Assembly (NCBI GenBank): GCA_023213395.1
Contig: CM041465.1
Location: 134,485,741-134,549,740, forward strand
Origin: Cycas panzhihuaensis
Lineage: Eukaryota; Cycadophyta
Direction: 5' to 3'
Length of the DNA: 64,000 bases
A program made the translations under genes and the position numbers. Below the pieces are notes generated by a model, which was not told the origin of the DNA, searched no databases, and saw only the letters and a program-made list of their open reading frames with translations. The number at the start of each line of letters is the position of its first letter. Positions within the stretch are counted from its first letter, which is position 1. Below are positions 20,246 through 32,023 of the stretch, piece by piece.

Positions 20246-20520
20246 CAACTTAAATGTATAGCTTAATCTGCTGAGTCTCCATATATTGTTTGGTCACCCC
20301 CATGCCCTTTTGGGTTTTCACAAGTTATGATTTTCTAAGACTAGTAAAACCCTTATCCTTCCATACCCATAAGGGGTTTTTACAAATAGGATAGAGCAAA
20401 GAATTACTCTAATTCTTTTGTGCCGATAAGGGATTTTTATAAATGGAATATAGTATGATGATCCTGTTGTCATCTCCTCCAATCAGTCAGAGATAGAGAC
20501 CCGAAGACCAAGCTACCTAT
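20246..20520 (-). repeat. Inner part of copia B 3' LTR
   Basis: Lies between T1 and the end of copia B RNase H. It shares the AAGGGGTTTTTACAAATAGG segment (20370-20390) with the copia A 3' end and contains a second, weaker copy of that segment at about 20430-20455, so the LTR has internal repeats. T1 interrupts it. Confidence 0.65.
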
Positions 20521-22080
20521 AGAATTGTTCAAACTTCATCCTTTGTAGTAGTTTGGTAAAGGTATCAGCCACTTAATCTGCTGTGGGATAGTACTATAGT
20601 TGAATTATGCCATCATGAACTAGTTCTTGAATTCTGTGGACTTTTGTACTTATGTATTTAGTACGATCATGAAATACATGATTTTTTGCCATGCAGATTA
20701 TTGATTAATTATCCACATGAAGGCTAGTAGGACTTGTTTAGGTGATATTTAATATTTCCAATAATTTCCTAAGCCATATCACCTCCTTACTTGTCTCAAA
20801 AATAGCAATATATTTAGCTTTGGTAGTTAAATTGACAATTATCTTTTGCCATCTAGATATCCATGATATTAGTGCTATTCTAAGAAATATTACATTCCCA
20901 GACATGGATCTCCATGTATCTTTATCTCTGGTAAAGTTTGATTCTATGTATACATATAGTTTAAACTCTAAATTAGGTTCATACAATAAACCATACTTGT
21001 TGGTCATCTTAAAGTACCTCAAACGCTCGCACTGTTGCCTGCTAGTGATTCTACTTAGGATTTGTCATGTGATAAGTAAGAATGTTAATAGAGTGTGCAA
21101 TATCAGGTCTTATATTAGTAGTATAGATGGGACTACCTACAAGTTACCTGTAAAGTGTTGCATCTGTCTCTTGATCATCGCTATCAACTATCAGTTTGAC
21201 CTTGGGTTCCATTGGAGTGGTTATAGTTCAAGCATCTTTTAACTAAAACTTTGTTAGAAGATCGTTGATGTACTTTTCTTGAGAAAGAAAGATTTTGCCA
21301 TCTTTCTAAATGATTTCAATCCCCAAGTAGGATTTTATCAACCTAAGGTCAGATAGTTTAAACATTTTATCTAAGTCTTTCTTTAGCTGGTTGATTACCT
21401 ATTTATTATTCTCTATTATAAGCATGTCATCCACAAAGATTAAGAGATAAGTGACTTTATCTTTTTAGCATTTGATAAATAATATTGCATCAATATCCTG
21501 GTAGTCACAAACCTCTTATCCAAGTTGCTTTATTTTTTCTGACAACTTGGTGAACCAAGCACAAAGGACTTGTTTAAGGCCATATAAGGACTTTTTGAGA
21601 CTGCACTTCTTATGCTCTAAATTAGTAATCTCAATTCTTTCAGGTTGAGCCATGTAGATTTCTTCTTCAAGATCACCATTGAGAAATATAGTTTTCACAT
21701 CAACCTGGTAAATCTTCCAGCCTTGTTATGCTGCCAAATCCACAAGAGTTTTGATTATGGGCTACTTAGTCGTAGATGTAAAGACTTTAATGTAGTTGAT
21801 GCCTTCGCTTTGTGTGAATCCCTTTACTACCAACCTCACCTTGTATTTTTCAAGGGTGCCATCAAATCTATATTTATTTTTATACACCCATTTGTTTCAA
21901 ACTATCTTTCTTTGAAGTGATAGGTCGATAAGCTTCGATGTACCATTTTTTATAAGAGATTGATACTCTTCATTCATGGCATTCCTCCAACCTATGTATT
22001 TTATAGCTTCTTGGTATGAGAGGGGCTCTTCATTGAGAACAAGATGCAGTTCTATTAGTTTTAACTCAATGTAAAATGAT
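20521..22080 (-). pseudogene. Copia B reverse transcriptase and RNase H remnant
   Basis: In minus-strand order, RT appears at about 21970-21400 (MKTIFLNGDLEEEIYMAQPE at 21698, KKSLYGLKQVLCAWF near 21600) and RNase H at 21022-20738 (VYIESNFTRDKDTWRSMSGN, LISWISRWQKIIVNLTTKAK, TSKEVIWLRKLLEIL), with the final TKLL-like end near 20540. These are the standard copia RT-RNase H motifs. It contains stops and frame changes throughout. It is the same family as copia A, on the opposite strand. Confidence 0.88.
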
Positions 22081-23400
22081 TCTTACATCTTGGATTTGTA
22101 GGCACTTTGAGTACCAATTTTACCCATCTCATCAAGTCGTATATCCTTATTTAGCTTGCGAGCTTCATGAGAACCTCAAGTTGGGAATGAGGTCTTTATT
22201 TCTCCAACTATATGATCTTCATTTGGATCTTAAAAAGGATCATTTTACATATTTTTTTAGGAGGATGTTGACACATCTTAGGAGCATGGTCTATATGCTA
22301 CTACTTTACCTTTATCAACTCTCCTATTCTAGAATGGTAGTGCATGATGTGTACTCATTAGTTCAGAGTTATAGCTACTATCCTCTGTGACTCTATTGTC
22401 AGATTCCAATAGTTTGAAAAACTCTTGAGTGTCTTACCTCACAAATTTTAGAATATGTACATCATATTGAGTAGCATCATAATAATAACAGTTCGGTGTT
22501 TTGGAGTCTAATTATAACAATTGATCCTCTATTTTAGTAAACACCACATCTCTGGTGATAATAATCTTTCATTGTGAAGGTATAAAGACCTTGTACCTTT
22601 TCTTGTCCATATGGTATCCAACAAAGATGCCTTTAAGCACCTTGGGCTAGAGTTTATTTCTATCTCCATCCAGTATATGGGCATAATATATTGAGCTAAA
22701 TATTTTGAAGTGGTAGGCAGTGGGGGCCTATCTAGTCTATTTTTCATTAGGAGAAGTTCCTCCTTTAGATGGGTTGATAGCATTCATGCAATAAATAATT
22801 GTCCAAATTACTTTCACCCATAGGTAAGTAGGTATATTTTTATAAACTAACATAGCTCGAGCCATATTCATAATAGACCTATCTATAGACTCAGTAACTC
22901 CATTTTGTTAGGGGGTGCCTACTATTATAGTATGATGCTTAATACCATTATTTCGTAGATAGGTTTTAAACTTAGTAGAGGTATATTCTCTACTATTATC
23001 TGTGCGGAGACACTTAATCTGATAACTCAACTTCTTTTTAGTACAAGTTTTAAAAGATTTAAAGACACCAAATACCTCATCTTTCCTAGTAAAAAAAGCC
23101 ACCCACACTTTCTTGGTAAAATCATCAATGAAGGATATGTAATATAATTTCTACTTTAATAATGAAATGGGCATTAGTTCACATAGATTAGAATGTACCA
23201 ATTGAAGAGGATGATTCAATTTCCACTTACTATCAACAAAGGGTTATCTATGAGATTTGGCTATGATATAGGTTTTACATTTAAAGGGCTTGGAGGAGAA
23301 CTTGGTCATAATTGGAAGGGTATAACAAAGATCTCTAAGTCAATTGATATAAACATAGCCCATGCAGGCATGCCAAAGAGTTTCTAGAGACAGCTCAGGG
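22081..23400 (-). pseudogene. Copia B integrase remnant
   Basis: The minus frame at 23108-22908 reads MWVAFFTRKDEVFGVFKSFK, then LSYQIKCLRTDNSREYTSTK and NGIKHHTIIVGTP, the copia integrase core around the second catalytic Asp. Just upstream, VHSNLCELMPIS and YYISFIDDFTKKVW (about 23200-23100) give the first Asp region. The C-terminal hinge (KMWCLLK-type to MLSTHLKEELLLMKNR) is at 22783-22529. Broken by many stops. Confidence 0.85.
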
Positions 23401-23880
23401 TGTGTCAAGGTGGTATTAAAAGCAAAATCTTTATTAGCACAAGGGCTTTAAGCAAAGTTGGCTTCAAAATATTGGGAGATATTTAATCTAAATTATTTAC
23501 TAATAAGCACTTTAGTCAAGACCACTCAATTTATTAGAGGGTTAATGACCTAGAGAGTTTGGTCATTTGCAGTAACACTAAGATCGAATCCATGGAAAAC
23601 AAGAGTGGATAAGGAGAGTAGGTTTTATTTCAGATTAGGAATATATAAGACATCAAGTAATGTAAAAACTCTCAAGCTTGGGAGTTTCAAGCATATATTT
23701 CCAATACCTTCAACTGGTTATTAGGATTTGTCAACTATATGAATGACACCATATATATTGGAATCAAAAGTTTGATATAGATCCCAATTACAGGTCATAT
23801 ACTGTGTCACTCCTGTATCCATAATCTATGATGAGGTATTTAAAGTTATACTATTTACAACTCTAAGAGGGGTTTATATT
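23401..23880 (-). pseudogene. Copia B protease / pre-integrase remnant
   Basis: The minus strand at about 23850-23700 reads SXIMDTGVTQYMTCN, the copia protease motif D-T/S-G (here DTG), followed by LLDVLYIPNLK near 23650 and the pre-integrase stretch LWHACMGYVYIN near 23390. These are the usual segments between gag and integrase in copia polyproteins. Stops are frequent. Confidence 0.75.
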
Positions 23881-25000
23881 GGTGATTCAAGATCACAAGT
23901 GGCATAGCCATAATGGGCTTCAAAATACTTCTTAGTTTGATCAATGGTTCTTCCCTCAAGTCTTTGAATGTGTGCTTGAGCAAAACCTGTACCACCAAAC
24001 TATTCTTTACATGTTTCATCAACATTATGAGCCTTACATTTCTGTTGAAATTTAGGTAACTTATATGTAAGTATACAACAATCTTTTGTAAGGTGTTCTT
24101 TCCTATTATACCTTTCGCATATGATAATCTGATTTCTAGTTCTTGAAGTACTAGTTTAGCCTGACTATCTTGCATTAAAAGATGGAACTTGGCCTTAAGA
24201 CTGTCTAGGCTATTGTTGTTGAGGGTTCTATTGATCTTGTGGTTGATTTTCTTTGCCTTCTCCTCTATCCCTTGCTCAATTATTTCCTATACTATAAGAG
24301 AGACCCTGATTTTTTGAGAAGCATGCTTCTTCTTTCATGTCAAGAGTTGCATCCTCAAGAGGATCTAAAGTTGAAAAATTAGTATCAAAGGTCTTATCGA
24401 ATTCTATAAAGTTCTCTATAAGAGATTCAAAGTCAAGTATCTTCAATGTTCCACTTGATTGAAGACTCCCAAGCAAGTTCTTATAATCAAGTACATGTAG
24501 ATAGGATTGTATAAGGAATGCCTATGCAATACATTAGGTCGTAAAATCTTTGTCTATTACTTATTTGATTAGTCGAAGGAGGTTGGTTATTTCATGTGTA
24601 TGTCCCTTCTACTTCTTTTTCTTGTTTATATTTAAGACTAGACGAACAAATTCAAGGTTAGACTTTGCATCAAATTTCTTTTTAAGAAACTTGAGGACTT
24701 TTTAGGCTGTATCGTATTATTCTTCATCAAGTAGATTGTGTAAAGAGTGATCAATCACCAATAGAATACCTGTAAAAATCTTCTCATTATTGATTTCCTA
24801 TTGTAATTTAGCTACAGGATCTACTGGAGCTACAAGTGGTATTCTTCCAGAGGTGGTGTCATGGCTATCACAGGGATAACAGGTATAAGTTGCAGATGGG
24901 CTCTCTAGAGGCCTTCATACTTAGTAACATTCTTAACTCCAGTATACCATAGATCTCAATTATCTTTCCATTTTAAGATGTAGTATACATTATGCTTAAA
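23881..25000 (-). pseudogene. Copia B gag remnant
   Basis: Minus-strand frames carry a degenerate zinc-knuckle area (about 24120-24080, with Cys residues lost) followed by LPKFQQKCKAHNVDETCKE, a common copia gag end, and upstream UBN2-like gag sequence at 24476-24276 (LQSSGTLKILDFESLIENF) up to a start region near 24970. No copia B 5' LTR could be recognised to the right. Confidence 0.7.
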
Positions 25001-26997
25001 TTAAGAAGACATGGGGAAGATGATAAAGTGAAAGAGATAGTAAATAAAAATGCCACTAACACATATGGCCGATATACCTGGCATAGTAGGAGGAAATATG
25101 ATTTAGTAGCAAGTAATAATAATATGTACAAATGGCAATATAAGGATTACAAAGATAAATGATGTGTCATGTTATCATAAAATTAAAATTAAGCCCATGT
25201 AGAAGCTGGTATGTGGGTGCATAGAACTAAAAATTAAGTGTGATATAAGATGTGTGATCAAACCTAAACCTCTATCTCAAGTCCAAAGTAGTTGAGGTAT
25301 TGATGCCTAAGATGGATTCTAGTATATATATTAGGGCCTTCACTTGCAATACCCACACCTATGCTTATTGATGAAATCCAAGTCATAATAGAGCCTAGGT
25401 ACTCCCATTCCTTATTTAATTTACTAGTGAGCAGCTATATACCTCCTCCGGAGAGTCAAATGACATGTGCATATCCCACGACTATGACAGATATTAGATT
25501 GGGTATATATTAATCTTGATTAAAGTTTTCAATTTTCTTGGGTGGTTATCAGGATTATCTCTAATTGAAGGTTGTAGATATAGCTAACCTATCCCTCTAC
25601 CATTATTCCAGTTAAGACTAGATCTAGTATGAAACTTATACTTCCCTTAAGGCCTAGACCTCAGCTAATTGGGGTCTATCTCAACTAAGGAGAGTATGCA
25701 CACAAGTTAAGAACTAGAAGTATAAGTTGTATGAATGAGATTCATTTTAGGAAATAGTGTAAGTTATTTCTAGATAACTTGAACTGAAAACTGAAATAAA
25801 AAGAAGCTAAATGTACTTAGTTGTCTTCCTGCTTGCTTTATTGTTGTTGCTACTTTATATGTTGCTTTATGCTATGTGTGGAAATAGAAAGAGCATGCTA
25901 GATTTATCAAGGGAACCAGATGTTGTTTATGATCTAAAGTTTCCCTTGCTTTAGTACAATGTTTCTAAATATATTTTTAGAAATTTCAATACAAAAACCA
26001 CAAAGGGTCAAAATGTAGATCAACTTACTACTAGAATGCTGATTTTTTAAAATCTAGATGCATATTAATTTTGTCCCATTTTATGATTTTATTTTACAAA
26101 ATTTATAAATAATAATAAATTGGTAAATTCTTGTAAAAATTATAAATATGGAGGTTTAAATGATAGAATTTAAATTTGTGATAGAAGAGAAAAGCATTTA
26201 GAATATCATTTTTCATAAGCTAGTGAAGTCAAATTTTTAAAAAGGCATAAAAATAGTTTTGCCCAAAAAAAACAACAAAAGCATAATCTTACCAAATTCA
26301 CTATCTTAGAATCCAAACTTCAATATATCAAAAGCTTCATCTTGACACGTACATCAACTTTTCCTTTTGTAATAGCTCTAAAAATAGATAAAAAACTGCC
26401 TGAAATACCCTCGAAACATTTTTTTAGGGTTGAATGGCCAAATTCATCGTCCATCATAAAGTTGTAAAGATCTCATTAACCAATAAATGAAATTTGATGA
26501 GACTTATCTCAAAATACTCTAGACATATAAATCTACTAGATCCATCAAAAATAATTTTATACTTTTAGGTCATATTTAAAGGATTTCATTAAAGAAAATA
26601 CCTTAGGTCACTCATTTACAAATTTTAACCTTTTGTTTCAGTCAAATTTGGTTGTTGTAGGCTAAATCTGAAGATGATCTAGAAGACAAAATGATTCTCT
26701 TAGTTGTGTGGCCCTACATATCAAATTCTATTCAAATTTGAGATGGTCAAAATTTTCATAAAATTTTAGGCATTCACTGTAATCTAGAGTTGTTTCGGCA
26801 ACCAAATGACTTCAAAAATTAGTATTTTCACCTCTAAAATTTTGCACACATAGAAAATATAATAACATATAAAATAATATAATTTTAATCTCTCTAATAC
26901 AAAATAAGATTATTAAATAAGCCCTCAACTTTACATGAATTGTAAGTGAGAGGTATTAATGGCTTCGTGAAAGCCTAGTGGGGAAATGTGGTCAACA
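25001..26997. other. AT-rich decayed DNA; no gene seen
   Basis: No coding frame or known domain on either strand. By position the right part should be 5' internal (leader) sequence of gypsy G2, whose primer site lies at its right edge. The left part may include lost copia B 5' sequence. Nothing else can be supported. Confidence 0.5.
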
Positions 26998-27321
26998 ATG
27001 GCTTTGATACTAGTTGTTAGGTGAAGGATCTAGTTGCCACAATCCGCTACACTAAAACAATGACATATAATAAGGGAAAAATGAATAAAACAAGATTAAG
27101 AGCAAAAATCAAAGGTGAAAATTATGACTCCCACTTTCACATTCAACCTTATGTAATAAAGGATGTGCATTAAGGGTTTCCAAAGGAGTTTCCCACCTAA
27201 TGACATGATTCTAAAATTACACTTAAATATAAATGAAATTACATTTAACTATGTAACTTAGTTAACTTAAAGTCACATTCATATAATTAATCTAATGAAC
27301 TTGATGTATTAACATCTATCA
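26998..27321 (-). repeat. Gypsy G2 5' LTR with primer binding site
   Basis: The LTR is 27015-27321, starting TGTTAGGTGA and ending AACATCTATCA on +, homologous to 3013-3320. On its left the minus strand reads TAGTATCAAAGCCATTG (26998-27014), a clear tRNA-iMet-type primer site (TGGTATCAGAGC-like). It is therefore the 5' LTR of a minus-strand element of the same family as G1. Its internal genes are not visible to the left. Confidence 0.82.
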
Positions 27322-28020
27322 CCCATATTTTTACTTAGACTCATGACACCTTCCTTTGACCTAGGCCTATTCTCCAAAATTTTAATCCTTTTATGGTGTA
27401 CCCACTCTAATATTAGATTTATAATAAAAATACATATTAATTATTATTTAAAAAATATAAATAATAAATAATAATAATAGATAATCAATTCCTCTTCAAG
27501 GTGAACGTGCTTTCAAGGTATTGTAGTGCCATAATGGTTTTAAGCCATTGTGTCAATAAGATGAATAATATTCTAAAAGATTATGATAAATGATTAGGTC
27601 TTCCTTATTTATAAACATAAGTTGGGGCATGTTTGTTCTTTCTCTTTTTAAAATTGCCTTATTCTTCTCTCTCTTAAAATTGACTTAACATTTCTATTTG
27701 GACCCAACTTTACATTAATATAAGTAGGTTTGTAATAACTCCTCTCCCCTTAAAATCCTTTACCCTCAAAGTATAAAAGCCACATGAAGAAATGCTTGGA
27801 ACCACCTTCCACTTGGTCTTCAATCTGCTACTTGCTAAGGCCTATATGTCATAATAATTTAGTCTACCCTTATGCCATCTTTTGGAGATAATTGATATAT
27901 GACTTATACATATAGTTGCTTATGTCTAGTACTAAATGATCTTTATATCCCTTCCAAAACAATCCTAGGGCCTATGTAATATTGATAACACCTTATTGAA
28001 AATTTATTTTCTAGTTGTAC
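27322..28020. other. No gene seen
   Basis: AT-rich decayed sequence outside the G2 LTR. No ORF, repeat partner or domain recognised. Confidence 0.5.
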
Positions 28021-30383
28021 ATTTTATCTACAAGCTTTTAACTTTAAAACAAAGATTTGGGCTAACTAGATAAGGAGGAGAGGTGGGGGGTTAAAATTGT
28101 TGAGAATGTTTTGTGAAAAAGTGATAATTTAATTGTAAAGAATAAGTGCTAAGGTGATAAAAATAATCATGATGGTTACATAATAAGTATCACTTATAAA
28201 GTCCAAGCATCTCATGAGAAGGGTTAAGTAATGAGGAAAAGAAAGGCTTTGATGAGGTGATCAACGAGTATTTTATATAGGTGGAAAGTAAGGACATAGG
28301 AAATATATAATGAGAGGTATACACAATGGGGAAATTGATTTGATATAAGGTACACACAAGGTTAGGGATTATAATGTATAAGGGATTAATTGGCCAACTA
28401 GAGATCTTAGGAGATAAGGATTTTATAGGAGATGGATATGGGATTAGTGCTAGGTATTCTTTATGGAAAATGGGTTTTGATAGTGGTCTTAAGAGAGGTG
28501 TAGAAGAAGACTTCTTAAGGGATGAAATTAGGTGGGAATTGAGATCTAGATGATGGGAGTGAAATAGGACCAAGATTTCTTATCGCAATCTTAATCCCAA
28601 ATAATGAACATAACAACAAATGACAATAGATATCTAATGATGCTTAATATATAATAATCATCAACAATAGAAAAATAACAATTAGAATAATAGATTTCTA
28701 AAGCATCAAAGTGGTATATTTAATCAAAAACCTATTTTAAAAGATCAATCTTACATTATGAGTTAGGGATCTCCCCTATTCATAGGTGCCAAAATGGGCC
28801 CTTTTAAAAAATTAACTTCATACAATAACAACAATAATAAAATAATGACTTCATTATTTAAAATACTAACTTTCATTATTTAGATTGGGATTATTATAAT
28901 ATCTTCATTCTTTAGAAAATATTTCACCTTCGAAGTATTATTATTTATTGCTTATAGATCTAAGGTATGCATTATTTTGTGTTGCATTGTTTACAAGTGT
29001 GAGAGATGCAATGCATATCTTCCATTTTAGACTTTATAAGGCCAAACTATCATAGTCATTGGTTTCACCTTTATGTTGTTTTCTCGAAGCAACATGTATA
29101 TATCCTTTTTGTGATAGTGCCTTATTCAAGATGGCTTTTATATGAAACTCCATGCATTTTGATTTTGATTTCTTTGAGGTCTTGTCCCTTATTTACATAT
29201 TGTGTTTATTTGTACTTGTCCTTAAAGGAAAAATAAGCGAATGTAGAAGAAAGATATAGATTATAGAAATGATATTAGAAAATTTAACATGAGAACTTTT
29301 GAGAAGGTAGTGAGGTAAGTTCAGTTAGGGGTTGACTTATGAGTGATTTAATCATGAATGATATGGAAGATTTATAGGAGGGAAATAAGAGATATGAGCT
29401 AGCCAATAACATAGATACACATGAATGATAGGACATATGAAAGAGGGGCATATGATGAGTGCAAGGGTGAGAAAGGAGATTTAAATCATGAGGAGAATAT
29501 GTAGTGTAGAAGGATAATAAATTAGAGCGAATCATCTTGTGGGTGAAGTGTGTAGAGGGTGAAGGAAAAGGTGATATTGGATAAACAAAATTGGATGTAG
29601 GAGGTAGGATTTGGAAAGTGATTCATAGGAGGATATGAAACATTTTGTAAGAATAGAAAAGAGGGATTGGATATATTGACATTGAGGCGTCAATGTGTGT
29701 AGGAGGTAAGTGTAGTATGAGGTGTAAATAAATTTAGGAAGTAATACATGTATAGAGGCTATATAGGGGAAGTAGAATGTGAGGGATAATATGCATCAAG
29801 GAAGTTTTAAGTTGACATATATCAAGGAAAAGGAAATAAGAAACATTAAGGATATAGGGTATTGATGAGTTATATCAAAAGGGAAAGCTAGGAGGTAGCT
29901 TATATAGGGGTTTGATTGGGGAATGTATTTTATGAAGGTTAGGTTGGATAAATAATAGACAAAAGGAATTTGTGGATAATAAGGATGACAACATATATAA
30001 TAAATGGTAAATGAATTTAGATATATGAGTGAGTTAAGGGCTTGAGGGGGTTGAAGGGTACAAATAGGGAATAAGGGCTAATTGTTCTTTATGGGAAAGA
30101 AATGTTGATAGGGGCATGTGAAAGTGATGTGTAGAGTAATATAAAAGGCTAAGTATGAAACATATTGAAAGGTGAGAAGGTTGTAGGCTAAGTGATTTTG
30201 AATATAGAGGGTAAAAAATCAATGCTTTATCAAAGGGGTACACAATGATAGTATTAGAGGATGAGACTTATTGAAAGAAAGGTGGAAGATGAGAAATATG
30301 AGGATGGTAATAGAGAGATCTCCTAGGAAATGAGATGTGAAGATATATACCAAGTGGGACAAGAATTTTATTGAGTTATATAG
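28021..30383. other. Purine-rich, strand-skewed non-coding region
   Basis: Over most of about 2.3 kb the + strand is rich in A and G and very poor in C (for example 29641-29700). Minus-strand ORFs here (28573-28190, 29535-29284, 30243-30034) are Ser/Leu/Pro/His-rich only because of this bias and have no domain. The sense-strand phrase TTCTTTATGGRAAA recurs (near 28458 and 30085), suggesting old internal repetition. It may be non-coding internal sequence of a large LTR element; origin not shown. Confidence 0.6.
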
Positions 30384-30869
30384 TGTTAACTATATAAAAT
30401 AATAATTAATATTCTCTTACTCAAACTTTGGTTAAGGTGACATATACATACATGTTAATATAAACTACCATTGGCAAGTGAGAAGGCTCTGAAATATGAT
30501 AGGCTTATCATGAGGTGGATTGTCCTATAAATATATACACACTTACTTGAGAAACTTAAGACTAGAAAGAATAACTTTATTATGTGATTAATAGAGTGGA
30601 ATTAAACTCTAACCTTCTCTCATGGATTTTCTATGGTTTGGGTTTTTCACATTTATATCTAGTGTCTCATGGTGATTATGCATGTCATTATATTTATCTT
30701 GATTTGCATAATATTTGTGTATATACCCTATGATTTATTTTTTCATACTTCTACTATTATACTATTCTTTGACATCATATATTAATCTGTTGTTGTATTC
30801 TAGACATGTTGTGGATTGACTTATTTTTAGCATTTAGTATTAAAACTTTAATATTTGGTATTAGAATTG
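30384..30869 (+). repeat. LTR (plus strand) with primer binding site
   Basis: Starts TGTTAACTATATAAAATAAT, contains a TATA-like CCTATAAATATATACAC at about 30524, and is followed at 30854-30870 by TTTGGTATTAGAATTGATTG, a decayed tRNA-iMet primer site. This is the 5' end of a plus-strand LTR element whose body should follow to the right. No matching 3' LTR was found. Confidence 0.6.
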
Positions 30870-32004
30870 ATTGTCCTAAAGGTTCAAATGAGGAGAACCT
30901 ATTTTGATAAGTTGTTAGCTATGTTGATTTAGAGTGTGTGTGGGGGGTTTGTTATTGATGTGCTACTATAAATATGCATAAGCATGGGCACTTGGAATAT
31001 GTTGGTGCCATTGAGCCTAGTGGAAGTAGTGCAATGGATGAGAAAGCTAGTTTTAAGCTAGTGTCAGTTGATAGAATCAATATGAGCTTGAATAAGGACC
31101 CTATTATTAGGGTTTAATGAGCCAAGGTTATGCTAGAAGTTTATGCCTATAATGTGATTGGATTGGGGCATGCTAGAAGCCACATATATTTGTTGGAAGT
31201 CATAGGAGATGAGTATTCAGGGTTGCATGGTATGTATTTATTACTTTGTAGATATTTCTTTTTCTATATATTATGGTGCACTAGTTTTTGAATATGCAGT
31301 GATTTACTAGCTAGTTTTGAAGGGTGAGGTGAAGCAATTAGAAGTTAACAGTTGAGTTTAGATTTATAGGATGGATCCCCTATAGGTCTTGACATCCCTG
31401 TATAACTACTTATTGCTAGTATGGATCAAGGTTCCCTGGATTCCATAGCAATATGATGAAGATAAATGGTAGAGTTTGTGGTGTAGGTAAATCCAGGTTC
31501 CCTGTAGGTGTGGTTGAGGTTTCTTAAGATTAGCTATCTCACCAAATCTCAGGATTAAGTAACATATTAATTTATTAACTGGTGATATTTCTCTTACCCA
31601 GATGGAATCTTATTCACTAGTTTATGGATTTTATTCCTATAGCAGTATTTTTATAGTAGTGTTTACTATTGAAAGATAGTTACTTAAAGTGATATATAGT
31701 TTCATCATATTATAAGAAATGTAGTAAGTTGATACAGTGAGCTAGCACTCAGTGATGTGGAATAGGTGAGAAGTGGATTTATGTTTTAAATCTTACCCTT
31801 TATGTTAATAACTTGATGAGGTATATTAGCAAGGATATCTGTTGTTGTATTTTGATGCAGATAGGAGGATGGTGATGGCTAGATGTTGGTGCATTTTGGT
31901 TGGACTAGACCAAGTATCTCTTAGCTAGCATTATGTTTCCTCTATTTCAAATCCAAGTCAAGAGACATGAAGCTTATGGGAATTGAAAGCCCACCTTTGC
32001 CAAC
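30870..32004. other. Presumed 5' internal region of the 30.4-kb LTR element; no gene recognised
   Basis: No frame longer than about 60 codons and no known domain. GGTTCCCTG repeats at about 31426 and 31493. The right edge carries a Tat-type primer-site-like sequence facing the other way. Confidence 0.4.
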
Positions 32005-32023
32005 TCCTAAGAAGGAGTCACCA
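32005..32023 (-). promoter_or_regulatory. Tat-type primer binding site, decayed
   Basis: The minus strand reads TGGTGACTCCTTCTTAGGA, resembling the T1 primer site TGGCGAC...TGGGGA, followed by GTTGGCAAAGGTGGGC. If real, an LTR of a T-type element should run rightward from 32024. The next 2.4 kb (about the T1 LTR length) has no genes, which fits but does not prove it. Confidence 0.4.

Noticed and set aside
26998-27014. Possible tRNA genes at TGGTATCA-like sites
   Set aside because: These are primer binding sites beside LTRs; no cloverleaf surrounds them.
28190-30243. Minus-strand Ser/Leu/Pro/His-rich ORFs
   Set aside because: Explained by the purine bias of the opposite strand; no domain or conserved motif.
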